Shown here: positions 30,491-40,020 of the stretch, in pieces
Position numbering within the stretch: the first letter of the stretch is position 1
Layout: each line of letters opens with the position of its first letter
DNA from: Arcuatula senhousia
Lineage: Eukaryota > Mollusca > Bivalvia > Mytilida > Mytilidae
Direction: 5' to 3'
Length of the DNA stretch: 64,000 nucleotides
NCBI GenBank assembly: GCA_963971305.1
Contig: OZ020308.1
Span: 22,597,275-22,661,274 of the forward strand
Program-made: the position numbers and the translations under genes
Notes under the pieces: model-generated
The model's database searches: none
Told to the model about the DNA's origin: nothing
What the model saw: the letters and a program-made list of their open reading frames with translations, nothing else

Positions 30491-31040
30491 AATCTTGTAC
30501 AAAGCACGAAAAAACACATGTCGATATATAAGAACTTAATGCTTCGCTTCTATTTGTTTGTTTATCACGAAGAAGGAATTAAAAAAATTAAAATAACGTT
30601 CAAGATAATCGGCGATTATAGTTGACTTATGTCAAAAGCATTACTTACATAATTTTAAACGCATGTTTTTGAATGGTCTTAATAAATCAAAGGAGTGCAC
30701 AAATGTAATTGACCTTCAGAAGTTGAAAAACTGTTTTTGTTTTTCATTGACCTGTGTCTAAAATATTTAACCGTGTAATCGCAATTTGCTTTTATTAAGG
30801 CATTAATTTAAAACAAAGCCACCCAGCCCATTTTTCTTATCGTGTATCAATATTAACAATTTAGTTAAAATAATTGTGTCAAAATGTTAGTTGTGGCACA
30901 AACAGAGAAATTAGAGGTTATTTATTCTTTTTCTGTTTTTCTTTGATGTGAAAGTTTTAAAATCTATTTCTGAAGTAAAAATATCTACCACCTAAAAATA
31001 ATAAAGATGAATAAAATAAATTAATAACATGCAGAATCTA
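30491..31040. other. Nothing recognised
   Basis: AT-rich, no gene or clear repeat. Confidence 0.45.
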
Positions 31041-31830
31041 TTGGCATGATGGCTATCTCGGGGCGTCAGCTATAATGCGGAAAACCTGACCGCAAACCAT
31101 AGTGGTGCAACCTGATGGGAAAAATTTCACATTCCTCGCACGTTCAAGAAGACTGTTGCATGTCTCGGTAAGTGGAGGAGTGAGTTCTATGGTGCAACGC
31201 TATGTATAGGTTATTTACAGGCGATGTACATGAAAAGGATGATAAAATGAACATGAAATGATGATGATTAATAAAATATGGGGGTGGAGTGGGAAAAAAA
31301 TGAACGGTATTTTTGAAGAACCACAGGAAAAGGGGAGTGGTGGGTAGGGACAGAAATTTAGCCTATGTGGTGCACTACTTGGGGATCCACAAAGGGGTCT
31401 TTTACGTGCATGAAGTGTGAAAATCTTCATACACGTTGACCCACCATGGTCAGCGGTCAGGGTTTCCGAATTATAGACCTGACAACACCCGCAGACGAGG
31501 GCCACCCTATTCAGCCACTAAGGGTTCACACTTCGTCGCTCTGTGGGCTGAGCACTGACCCAACGTCAGAATCCCAAGACCCTTAGTCGCCTCTTACGAC
31601 AAGCTAGGCTCTTCTGCGGGCCTATTCGCCACCCGGGCCCCGCACGGGACTGTCTCGGATAGGACCCGTAAGATCCCACGGAGGAGGCTAAATTCCCCGT
31701 TCCTACCCATCACTTCTTTTTTTCAGTGACCCCCTTTTCATCCTTTCATGTTCATTGTACCTCTCCTTTCATGTTCATCTCCCGGATATAGCCGAAATCG
31801 CACTTCTTTGGAGTAAAGCAATAACTAACT
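31040..31830. repeat. Dispersed repeat family C, fragments in both orientations
   Basis: The plus part at 31060-31175 has GCTATAATGCGGAAAACCTGA and CATTCCTCGCACGTT. The minus part at 31320-31660 has GCGGTCAGGGTTTCCG, CACTAAGGGTTCACACTTCG and CGCCTCTTACGACAAGCTAG, GGCCTATTCGCCACCCGGGC. Related pieces: 32730-32970, 34130-34500, 34620-35110 and 57030-57370. The opposed halves could form a large hairpin. GC content is well above the surroundings. Confidence 0.6.
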
Positions 31831-32640
31831 AACAAGCCTATACTATGGCAATGTTCACTTTTGTTATCTGTTTGTTTGTTGATGCACATTTAATTGATTA
31901 CCAAAAGTATCCCAATATGTTCATTTTTTGACTTAAATTAAGTTTGAAGACAGTAACCTTGAAGATACGCTATAGAACCAAGGGGACCAAAATAAAGTAG
32001 ACTGGTCGGTGTAAACATACTTAAAACGAGCTATAATAACACATGTTTTATCAGTGCATTGTTCTTTTCAATATGTTTGCAGCTCATATGATGGCGAAAA
32101 AATCCAACCTAGAACTGCCATGAGAAATAAAATAAATGAACATCTTAAGTATATATATGCATTGATTACAACGCACGAGCCAGCTTTTATAGCTTTCATT
32201 GTTCATCGTGGAGGTAGATCTGTCATCATTAGCCATATTTATTTAAAAGTTACATAGAAGATAATTAGATTCTAACAAGTTATAATTGAATTATTTAAAT
32301 ACGATTTAATCGTTATTTTGTGGTTGCGAAAATGTAATTTGAATAATAAAAATCCTATGAATAGTCGATGAAACATAAAACAAAAATAATTATTAGTAAT
32401 TTGAAAAAAACAACAACACCTAAATGTTGGTACTTTAAATCCGAAAATTGAGTCACATGCAATAAAGTTCTTTGTAACGGTTAGAAATTACTAAACAGCG
32501 CACACTCTGATACAGATACTAGTAAAACTATTCTCATATCTATAAACAATAGTAAAAAATAAGTTATTCAATATATATAAAAGTTTTCGATTTTGAACTT
32601 TTAAATGTTACTTTACATTTTGGAAGGTTACAGACTGACA
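31831..32640. other. Nothing recognised
   Basis: AT-rich. The open frame at 32054-32257 has no recognisable domain or splice context. Confidence 0.45.
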
Positions 32641-32719
32641 GACCTAGTATTATATTGTCTGGAGCTGCGTTAGAGATGCTACCAAAATATAAGTCAAGAC
32701 CAATCACATATAAACAGTC

Positions 32720-32980
32720 AATTTTTTTACCGCTGACCATAGTGGGCCAACGTGTGTGGAGAGTGCCACGCTTCATGTATGTAAATGACCCCTTTGTGGA
32801 CCGTCAAGTAGTGCACCACATAGGCAAAATTTTCTGCCCCTACCCACCTCTCTCCCTTTCTTGTGGTTCTTCCGTTAATTTGTTTCCCAACCCAACCGCA
32901 TATTTCATTTATCAGCACCATTTCATGTTCAATTTATCACCCTCCTGCAAAATAACCTATTTAGCGTAAAACACCAACTC
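32720..32980 (+). repeat. Dispersed repeat family C, fragment
   Basis: Contains CCGCTGACCATAGTGG, CACGCTTCATGTATGTAAAT, GACCCCTTTGTGGACC and CAAGTAGTGCACCACATAGG, matching in reverse the 31350-31460 portion of the same family. Confidence 0.6.
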
Positions 32981-33464
32981 ACTCACTCTTTAATATCTAC
33001 AATTTTCTTCCTGTTTTTCTTTCTTGTTACGAACATCTTCTTGTTTTTCATTTTTTGCTCAATTTTCCGCTTTTTCTAAAAATCATGAACGCTAATTGAC
33101 TAACCTGACAGATAGTCTGGACATTTTATATTCATGGCCTCAAATCAACTCCATTTACAGTTTTAAAATCTAAATTATTCACTCTTGTGAAAAATACGGT
33201 ATGTTTATACACACTGGGTTTTCTTTTTTTAAAGCACAAACAAACTAATCATAAATGTTAATTGACAGCTTGGTATTTAAATTTGAATGATAAGTTATTT
33301 TTCTGTTGTAATCTCTTCACCCGAAACAGATTGGGAATCGATAACGGTTGACTAGATTATATCATAATGTACAGGATCAATGTAGACAAAAATAGATCCA
33401 ACTATGAAAGATGGTAAAAATACAAAGTGCCAAGTGAGTCTGATATTCGATGTTCGAAATTCAT

Positions 33465-33660
33465 TATTTAAATATCAAACGCACGCGTCAGGCGCTTTTT
33501 GTATGTCCCGGACCATAAGAGTATGTTGACTGATACGCGTATTGCCATGACCATAATGGTATACCAATATGGTCGGACCATATGAGTATATGAGTATATG
33601 CTCATATGACCATATGAGTATCTACTCAAATGCCCGGCCCATGGCTATAACGGGCAAGAC
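33465..33660. repeat. Dispersed repeat with CATATGAGTAT palindromes and a hammerhead 3'-half relic
   Basis: CAAACGCACGCGTCAGGCGC at about 33476 resembles the 3' half of the hammerhead repeats at 36317 and 63947 (GAAACGCGCGTCAGG), but no CTGATGA precedes it. Palindromic words follow: TACCATTATGG/CCAATATGGT and CATATGAGTATATGAGTATA, TGCTCATATG. Confidence 0.4.
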
Positions 33661-34027
33661 CACGCAGATTGTATCATGGAAATAAAAAGTTTTTAAAAAT
33701 CACAATTTACGTACCTTTTTCCGCCTTATGGATTACACAACTTAGAACATGGACATAAATGGGTCAAACATAGTAAAAGGAAGATGGTTGGTATTTGACA
33801 AAACTGAAATCGAATCTTACCATATGTCACATCTTGCTGATACCCAATTTCAAAACGCTGTGATGATAGTTGCTGTCAAAACTTGCGAAAAAAATCTACT
33901 ATTGGCTATTAATGTAAAAGCAAAATAGCTTAAATCACCGCTTCGTTATTCAATTTGCCAAGTATTTGTATGTTTAAAATGAAGTATTCTACAAATACTA
34001 GTATAGTGGAAGTTGTAAAAGATTGTA

Positions 34028-34070
34028 TTTTGGTGTGTGTTTGTGTGTGTGTGTGTGTATGTGTGTGTAA
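34028..34070. repeat. (TG)n microsatellite
   Basis: Interrupted TG run, about 40 bases. Confidence 0.9.
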
Positions 34071-34129
34071 TGATTTTATATATCAGAAATTTGCTCATGA
34101 AATTTGAATATGTCTTTTGCTATCGCAAA

Positions 34130-34500
34130 ATGAAGTAGAGGAAAGGGGGACAAAGGGCAAATAGAGGAGGAGTGTTGGGATAACACGGGTCTTACTCTTA
34201 CAGAGACCTGCAGCGAAGATCTTTAACGGGCGAGGAACGTGACAATTTTCCCAACACATTACACCACTATAAATATGGTTTGCGATCAGGTTTTCCGCAT
34301 TATACCCTGACGACCCCGGCATTCATTATACCAGGGCTGCTCCATTCAGCCACCTGGGACTAACACCCAAGTGGCTATGTGGGCATAGCGGCCTGATCCG
34401 ATGTCAAGTTTCTGAGCTCTCTTTAATGGACTTTTACCGACAAGCTTGGCGCTGCTACGGGCCTATTCGCCACCCGGACCCAACACGGGTAAAAATGTTA
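34130..34500 (-). repeat. Dispersed repeat family C, minus copy
   Basis: GGTTTGCGATCAGGTTTTCC, GCATTATACCCTGACGAC, CCATTCAGCCACCTGGGAC, CGACAAGCTTGGCG and GGGCCTATTCGCCACCCGG, in the same order as 31430-31650. Confidence 0.65.
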
Positions 34501-34619
34501 CAGACATTTAGAATAAATCTTATTTACTTTTTAATTTACGAGTTAATCGTGTTGCCTGGTGCTTTGTCCTGGGGGTATGTTTTTTAGATGGAAGGTGGAG
34601 AAGTGTCGACACCACGATT

Positions 34620-35110
34620 TGGTTTTAACAATCACAGTGTATTCGACAGGTGCAGATGCATCACATAGCTAAAGGCTTAAATTCGCTATTCCACTTTCCT
34701 CTTTTCCAGTTTCTGTACATTTGCTGTCCTTTGTTTCCCATCCGAACACATATTTCTTAAGATCATTTCATGTTCATTTTATCATGTTTTCTCCGTGCGT
34801 GTTCCGGGTGACGAATAGCCCAGGTTGTAGAATAGACAGCCCTGTTAAAATGATCGCCGAGGTCGCCAAGTTTTACTGAAAATCTGACAGCAAACAATAG
34901 TTGTGCACCGTGTTGGGAAAAGTATCACGTTGCTCGCACGTTTAGATAAAAACCACTGCAGGTCTCGATAAGACTTAGACCCGTAGGACCACATGCAGGA
35001 TGCCAAATTGTCCGATCCTTTACCCATCCCCAGTTACACTCAAAACTCTCGATTGGCATTGTGTACACATTTTCATCATCATCATCATCATCATCACCAT
35101 TTCATATTCA
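34620..35110 (+). repeat. Dispersed repeat family C, plus fragments with (TCA)n
   Basis: Fragments with TTAAATTCGCTATTCCACTT, GAAAATCTGACAGCAAAC and CCCGTAGGACCACATGCAGG, followed by (TCA)n at 35071-35096. Same family as 57030-57370. Confidence 0.5.
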
Positions 35111-35160
35111 TTTGACAAACTCTTTCATGATAAAATCCCTGGTAGAGTCGTATTCTTTCT

Positions 35161-35455
35161 GCTTTCTATGGTGTACCAAAAGGTTCAAAATAATTTAAAT
35201 GACGACTAGGTGATAAAATGTAGCGCCTAGGCGACATTTTAGTCGACAATGCGATTTCATTTCTCGCATAGGCGATATTTTTTATCGCCTATGCGAAATT
35301 TTTATCGCCTATGCGATATTTTTTATTGATTTGGTGGTACATTTTACCGCCTATGCGATACTTTATTTCGAATTGTCTTTCTTGTAATATTTTACTCGGT
35401 TCGAATAGAATTTAACACGAGCGTCCGAAGTGGTTCAAAATTAAATATATCGACT
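35161..35455 (+). repeat. Array of short palindromes ATCGCCTATGCGAT, plus copy
   Basis: Opens with CTATGGTGTACCAAAAGGTT, CAAAA and closes near GAAGTGGTTCAAAA. Between them, 14-bp near-palindromes (ATCGC-CTATGCGAT, CGCATAGGCGAT and variants) repeat about every 20-25 bases, separated by T-rich spacers. The inverted relative is at 59795-60016. Confidence 0.7.
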
Positions 35456-35589
35456 AGACAATAATTGAATAAAGCACTCTATAAATGACACAAACAATAT
35501 ATGTTAATAACGTGTTTCTCTTGTGAGCCACTCCTCAATGGGTGGTAGATAATGTTTATTGACAGTTAACTGTCACGCCTTAATTCGTG

Positions 35590-36390
35590 CGAATGCAATA
35601 AATGGTAGGATTCCTTGGATTTTTCTTTTTATCAGATAGCTAATAATATGAAATAGGCATTGCCTAACTGCGAGCACAGCATAATGGATTGGTTGACAAA
35701 TATTTTTGTAAATACATGTGAAAAAAAACTCTCCACATTACAACATAAAAACAGAACATGGATTCTCATGATCATATGACGGAGTTCCACGAGTAATAAA
35801 ATCTTTTAGAAATCAAAGTATCACATCGAAAGAACCCCATTCCCGCAAAGACGTGGACACTTTGATTCTAAAACATTTGTTTACTAGTCATTTGTTTACC
35901 TAAAAGTAAAAACATCTGCGAGGTGCGTTTTTGTAAATTTCCGAATGAATATTATGATTGATCAATTTTTAACCGAAGACATATAAAGTTAACGTGTTTA
36001 AAGTGTCATTGTAAACATTTTTAATGAACGAATAAAAAGATTTAATTTCGAATGCAATGATATAAAATCTGAAACCATCGTAGTTATTTTTATTTTGGTG
36101 CAATTTCTAGAACGTTCAATTTGGGACGAGATGCTAGGGGCGATTGAACTCCGGATTCCTTTGATTAGCATATCTGGACAAAAAAAATTAATATCAGCAT
36201 TAGGCAAATTTTCGCGGAAACTTGCTTCGTGCCCACTACGAGCTATGCTCGCTATAACATCAACATACATTTTTCAATATTTTGGCTAGAGCGCCTCTGA
36301 TGAGTCTTGAATAAGCGAAACTCGCGTCAGGCGCCGGGGTCAGGCGTAGCAATTTTTTTTGTCTGGAACTTTGTTGTAATTCTTACACCC
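35590..36390 (+). mobile_element. Hammerhead-bearing repeat element, 0.8 kb
   Basis: Blocks shared with 62090-62700: TAGGCATTGCCTAAnTGCGA, GGGACGAGATGnT, GGGGCGATTnAnCT, ATCAGCATTAGnCAAATTT, CTTCGTGCCC and CGAGCTATGCTCGCTATAA. The element ends with a hammerhead motif (36291-36334), then TAGCAATTTTTTTTGTCTGG, AACTTTG. No protein frame. Non-coding elements carrying hammerheads (retrozymes) are known in bivalves, and assignment to that class is inference. Confidence 0.6.
36291..36334 (+). ncRNA. Hammerhead ribozyme motif, stem-II-damaged copy
   Basis: Order: GCGCCT (stem I), CTGATGA core at 36297-36303, GTC-TTGAATA-AGC (stem II, right arm mutated), GAAA, CTCGCG with T/C (short stem III and cleavage triplet GTC at 36326-36328), AGGCGC (stem I, fully complementary to the first arm). 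Stem I and both core strands are intact. Stem II and stem III carry mismatches, so activity is doubtful. Confidence 0.7.
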
Positions 36391-36399
36391 GTTAAGGTT

Positions 36400-37090
36400 T
36401 TTATGCCCCCGTGACGACATGTCGGGGAGCATTAAGTTTTACTCATGTCCGTCCGTACGTACGTCCGTCCGTACAAATTTCCGTCAAGCTTTTCTCAGGA
36501 ATAGGTACATGAGAATGATTTGAAACTTGGTAGGATGGTTCAGTATGACCCACTATACGTCCTAAGCCATTTTGAGACCTGTCGGACATCTACTACCTGT
36601 TTGGGACTTAGGCCAATGTGAAAATGTGTTAACATGACTGAAAATGTCTGTCAAGCTTTTCTCGGGAACGATACATGAGAATGATTTGAAACTTAGTAGG
36701 ATTGTTCAGTATGACAAACTATATGTCTTAAGCGATTTTGAGACCTGTCGGAAATCTACTTCCTGTTTGAGACTTAGGCCGATGTGAAAATATGTGAACA
36801 TGACTGAAAATTTCCGTCAAGCTTTTCTCAGGAACCGTACATGGGAATGATTTGAAACTTGGTAGGATTGTTCAGTATGACAAACGTTATGTCCTAAGCG
36901 ATTTTGAGACCTGTCAGACATCTACTTCTTGCTTATGACTAGGCTGATATAAAAATAAATTTGAAAATTTCCGCCAAACTTTTCTCAGAAACTGTACATG
37001 GGTATGATTTGAAACTTGGTAGGATGGATCACTATGACAAACTGTACGTCCTTAGCGACTTTCAGGTCTGTCGGACATCTACTTCCTGTT
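36400..37090. repeat. Tandem repeat element: four ~165-bp units with a (CCGT/ACGT)n tract
   Basis: The left border is a GC hairpin (GCCCCCGTGACGACATG, TCGGGGAGC), then CCGTCCGTACGTACGTCCGT. Units start at about 36481, 36647, 36814 and 36970 with CCGTCAAGCTTTTCTCAGGA and contain GAATGATTTGAAACTTGGTA and CTGTCGGACATCTACTTCC. A diverged unit sits at 16230-16400. Confidence 0.7.
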
Positions 37091-37539
37091 TGTTGCCTAG
37101 CGGGGGGGGGTGGCATCCGTGTCCCATGGACACATTCCTTCTTTATCACGGCCACCAATCGTGCTCATGCATAACCGAATGTTATGCAAAAAAATCCGTG
37201 AGATCGACTTCCTGTTATGCAAAAGATCGACTAAAACTATCACCTTGTCACAAAAACTCAGCAAAATATTTAAGCTGGAGAGATATTTTGACAATCCGGC
37301 GATGTGATGGGCTCGAGAAGTCTTTTTCCTTTTCAGTCATCTGTCTTAAAACCTCTACATGTATCATAATTTTCCTTAAAAGCTTTTGTCGTGGGACTTG
37401 AAACCTGATTTTTCTACAAATTGCATTAAAAGTTTTTAATTCTGTACTTTATAACCACGCCGATACTGTGATTTTCATCATCCATACACATGCCAAAAAT
37501 CTAAAACAGTTTTGCTTGTCAATTCACTAAGGTTTTCGC

Positions 37540-37790
37540 AAAACCAGTAAACACCAACAAGAACGGAACAAAAACAGACAACATGTAAAACATGGAAACA
37601 CAAAATAACTGAATATCAATCAACAACGCAAACTCCAGTCAAAACAAGAGTGAACTCATGTGCTCCGGAAGAGTAAGCAGTTCCTGCTTGCTATAGCACA
37701 CCCGTCGCGTTGCCAATAGTCCATTCAGCGTGTCAAATCCGGTAAAGGAAGAAAAAACATAAAACCTAAGACAAACCAACATCTGCGAGA
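37540..37790. repeat. Dispersed repeat (AACACCAACAAG...CTCCGGAAGAG), copy 1
   Basis: AAACCAGTAAACACCAACAA, AACTGAATATCAATCAACAA, GTGCTCCGGAAGAG, CATTCAGCGTGTCAAATCCG. Relatives are at 45172-45240, 45950-46200 and 63465-63510. Confidence 0.55.
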
Positions 37791-37825
37791 TCGAAATCCC
37801 ATATTTGTCTATAAATATGATGCAG

Positions 37826-38395
37826 GTTAAACCTGTGACACTCCCGAAGTTTGAACATATCCTTTAATTTTTTACAAGCTAAACTAAGTTTTCAAATTTT
37901 TATTTGGGCAATTATTCGAAACAAATTCTTATTCGAAAATAAAACAAAGTAACTTTTCTTGTGGGTCCTGTGTGCGCTTAATGACGTCAGAAATTTTCAA
38001 AGAAAAAAGCGTTAAAAAGAGGCAGAAAGTCCGGGAAATCGCGCGAGGTTTACCGGACGTTTAAGGAAAATTGAGCCCATAGTATAACTAAATTGTTGAC
38101 ATTTCTACAATTATCGCTCCCTTCGGGAGCGTAATATGAGGCAGGTAAAACCTGTTACGCTCCCGAGGTTTCACTTGATTTAATTTTTTTTGGTTCGAAA
38201 ATAAAAACAAACTAGCTTTTCTTGTGGGTTACCTGAGCGTTTAATGACGTCTAAAATTTTCAAAGATAAAAACGCTAAAAAGACGCCGAAAGTCCGGGAA
38301 AACAAGCGCGTGCTATACCGGACGTTGAAGGAAATTCAGCTCATAGTACAACTAAAATATTGACATTTCTACCATTATCGCTCCCTTCGGGAGCG
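37826..38395. mobile_element. Two tandem copies of a ~265-bp element with CGCTCCCTTCGGGAGCG hairpin ends
   Basis: Copy 1 is 37826-38131 and copy 2 is 38140-38395. Each starts with AAACCTGT-GACnCTCCCGA, contains TTTTCTTGTGGGT, AATGACGTC, AAAGTCCGGGAAA, TACCGGACGTT, and ends with an identical perfect hairpin CGCTCCCTTCGGGAGCG (38115-38131 and 38379-38395). Confidence 0.75.
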
Positions 38396-38760
38396 TATAA
38401 GTGCATGATGTCTTCCGTAAAATTTCTTGAGTGAAGACACCAACCGAGGAGCAACATAACCCTGTGTGAGCAATTTTTGCGTCAGACGTGTCGCTCTGCA
38501 AAGGAAATCGATGTTAGTCCCGCACGCTCTGGAGTAACGAATCAATTGAGATATGTAAACTCCATAAGCTGGAGCGGACGGAATGTTGCTACACAAGAAG
38601 GGAAAGTTTACGATTGGAAAGTTGAAGTCAGTACGTTTGTCAAAGAGCCTTGTTGAAAGTCTTCCTTGAGAGTCAATTTCGAGATGTAGATCTAAATATG
38701 AGCAGACTTCCTAGAATCCGTTGTGTCCTTTATCTCAAGCTCCTGGGGATATATGCGATG
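38375..38760 (-). pseudogene. Reverse-transcriptase-protein C-terminal fragment, frame-broken
   Basis: The minus strand reads (within 38375-38596) SNIPSAPAYGVYISQLIRYS, then RACG, and LKKFYGRHHAL. This segment is common near the end of metazoan retroelement reverse-transcriptase proteins. Just upstream, in shifted frames, come DLHLEIDSQGRLSTRLFDKR, TDFNFPIVNFPF, and before that PQELEIKDTTDS followed by an in-frame stop. At least one stop and one frame change show it is dead. The RT palm itself is absent. The retroelement class (Penelope, DIRS or LINE) cannot be set. Confidence 0.7.
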
Positions 38761-38811
38761 GAGAAAAAAAAAGCCGTAAAGGGGAACGGCAAATTTAATC
38801 CTAAAAAAAAT

Positions 38812-38863
38812 TGAAGTTCCCCTTTATATTAATATTTAATAAATATTAATTAAAGGGGAATGG
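38812..38863. repeat. AT-rich palindrome with TTCCCC ends
   Basis: TTCCCCTTTATATTAATATT, then TAATAAATATTAATTAAAGG and GGAA form one nearly perfect 45-50 base inverted repeat with cruciform potential. Confidence 0.75.
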
Positions 38864-38964
38864 TATTTTTTTTAAAAATGTATTTCAAGCATTCCATGAA
38901 GGACACTATCTGGTCCTGATGCTTTTTGGGGATCTAAAACTTTAATAGTATCAACCTTTTCGCT

Positions 38965-39192
38965 TTGCTATTGATTAACTTGTTAGTTTTTCTGAATTTA
39001 ATTCAAAGTATGGAAGGTCTTGGATCTCAAACCCAGCGGAAGTATTTATTAATGAGCTGTGAGCATTTTTTGTTGTCATCACAAAGCGTTGAAACATTTA
39101 TGATATATGATGAGTACGTAAAAGATATTTTTAAGAAGCTGCATACTCAAAAGAATAATATTAGGCGTAAAAGCAAGTGCACAATCATATAA
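38965..39192 (+). CDS. Small open frame ending in a basic tail plus CaaX box, unidentified
   Basis: The frame ends ...KDIFKKLHTQKNN then IRRKSKCTII and TAA. A polybasic stretch followed by Cys-aliphatic-aliphatic-Ile at the very C-terminus is the form of a prenylated small-GTPase tail. The preceding segment is loosely helix-like (VETFMIYDEYVKDIFKK). No G-box motifs are present here, so at most this is the last exon of a Ras/Rho-like gene. An acceptor-like TTGTTAG lies at about 38982, inside the frame. A chance frame remains quite possible. Confidence 0.25.
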   Translation: MLLINLLVFLNLIQSMEGLGSQTQRKYLLMSCEHFLLSSQSVETFMIYDEYVKDIFKKLHTQKNNIRRKSKCTII

Positions 39193-39689
39193 GTCTCAGA
39201 GAGGCTCGATTTGACAGTGAACCAATAATAATTACATATTTATGTGACAGTCTGTAGGTTATACATGTATGTCATGTATGTTTTAACTTAACTAATTTTG
39301 ATAATTAGCAGCCTTGCGATCGTGATAAATGATTTTGACGTACGGTACCATTTATTTGTTTATTTCCAATTCAAAGCTGTTTCCAATCAATTTTCTAGTT
39401 CAGTTTTAATTTCTTACAAATAGACATTAATATATTTAAAGACAAGGGGAGATGTAGATATCGCTATTTAATATTGATTTATTGTATGTCTGTGGTCAAA
39501 TAAAAGTTCAAGTCAAGTTTTATGGTTCTACATGCCTTTAGGGTTGATGACTAACGGTGTCCTGTTAATTGCCTGATTACTTGTGCACATGTTACTTCTG
39601 TCAGTGCAAGCATGGAAGTATCAAAGTACCTAAATTAATACCCCCACGATGATAGTAATCATCATGGCTCATGCTGAACAGAGTTTGTT

Positions 39690-40020
39690 AAACCAATTTG
39701 ACCTATACTAATAGACGATTAAATGTACGCGACACGAAACGGAATTTAGAAAACAGACACGATCTTCAACATTACCATAGGTCGCTGCTCTCCGTCTTGC
39801 ATTGGCCCAAGATACATAAGTTTCAAGACCAATCCCTAAATTATCAACAAAAGGCCATTTCTGGACATCGAATAATAAACAAATAGATGACAGCGACAAA
39901 CAAATGCTTTGACAAAGATTCCTGGCTTATGACAGGCACATATAAAATGTGGCGGGGTTAAACTAGTTTTTTGGGCCCAATCTTCCCCTTATTGATAATC
40001 TTGTACAAAGCACAAAAATA
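39690..40020 (+). repeat. Dispersed repeat family with GTACGCGACAC, copy 2
   Basis: Same block order as 30175-30490, ending GGGCCCAATCTTCCCC, TTATTGATAATCTTGTACAA, AGCACA. Confidence 0.65.

Noticed and set aside
35220..35360. CRISPR-like array of palindromic repeats
   Set aside because: Spacing is only a few T-rich bases, not unique spacers. The genome is eukaryotic and the array belongs to a dispersed inverted repeat family.
36961..37401. 146-codon open frame
   Set aside because: It begins inside the 165-bp tandem repeat and has no domain. The frame is open only because the repeat happens to lack stops.
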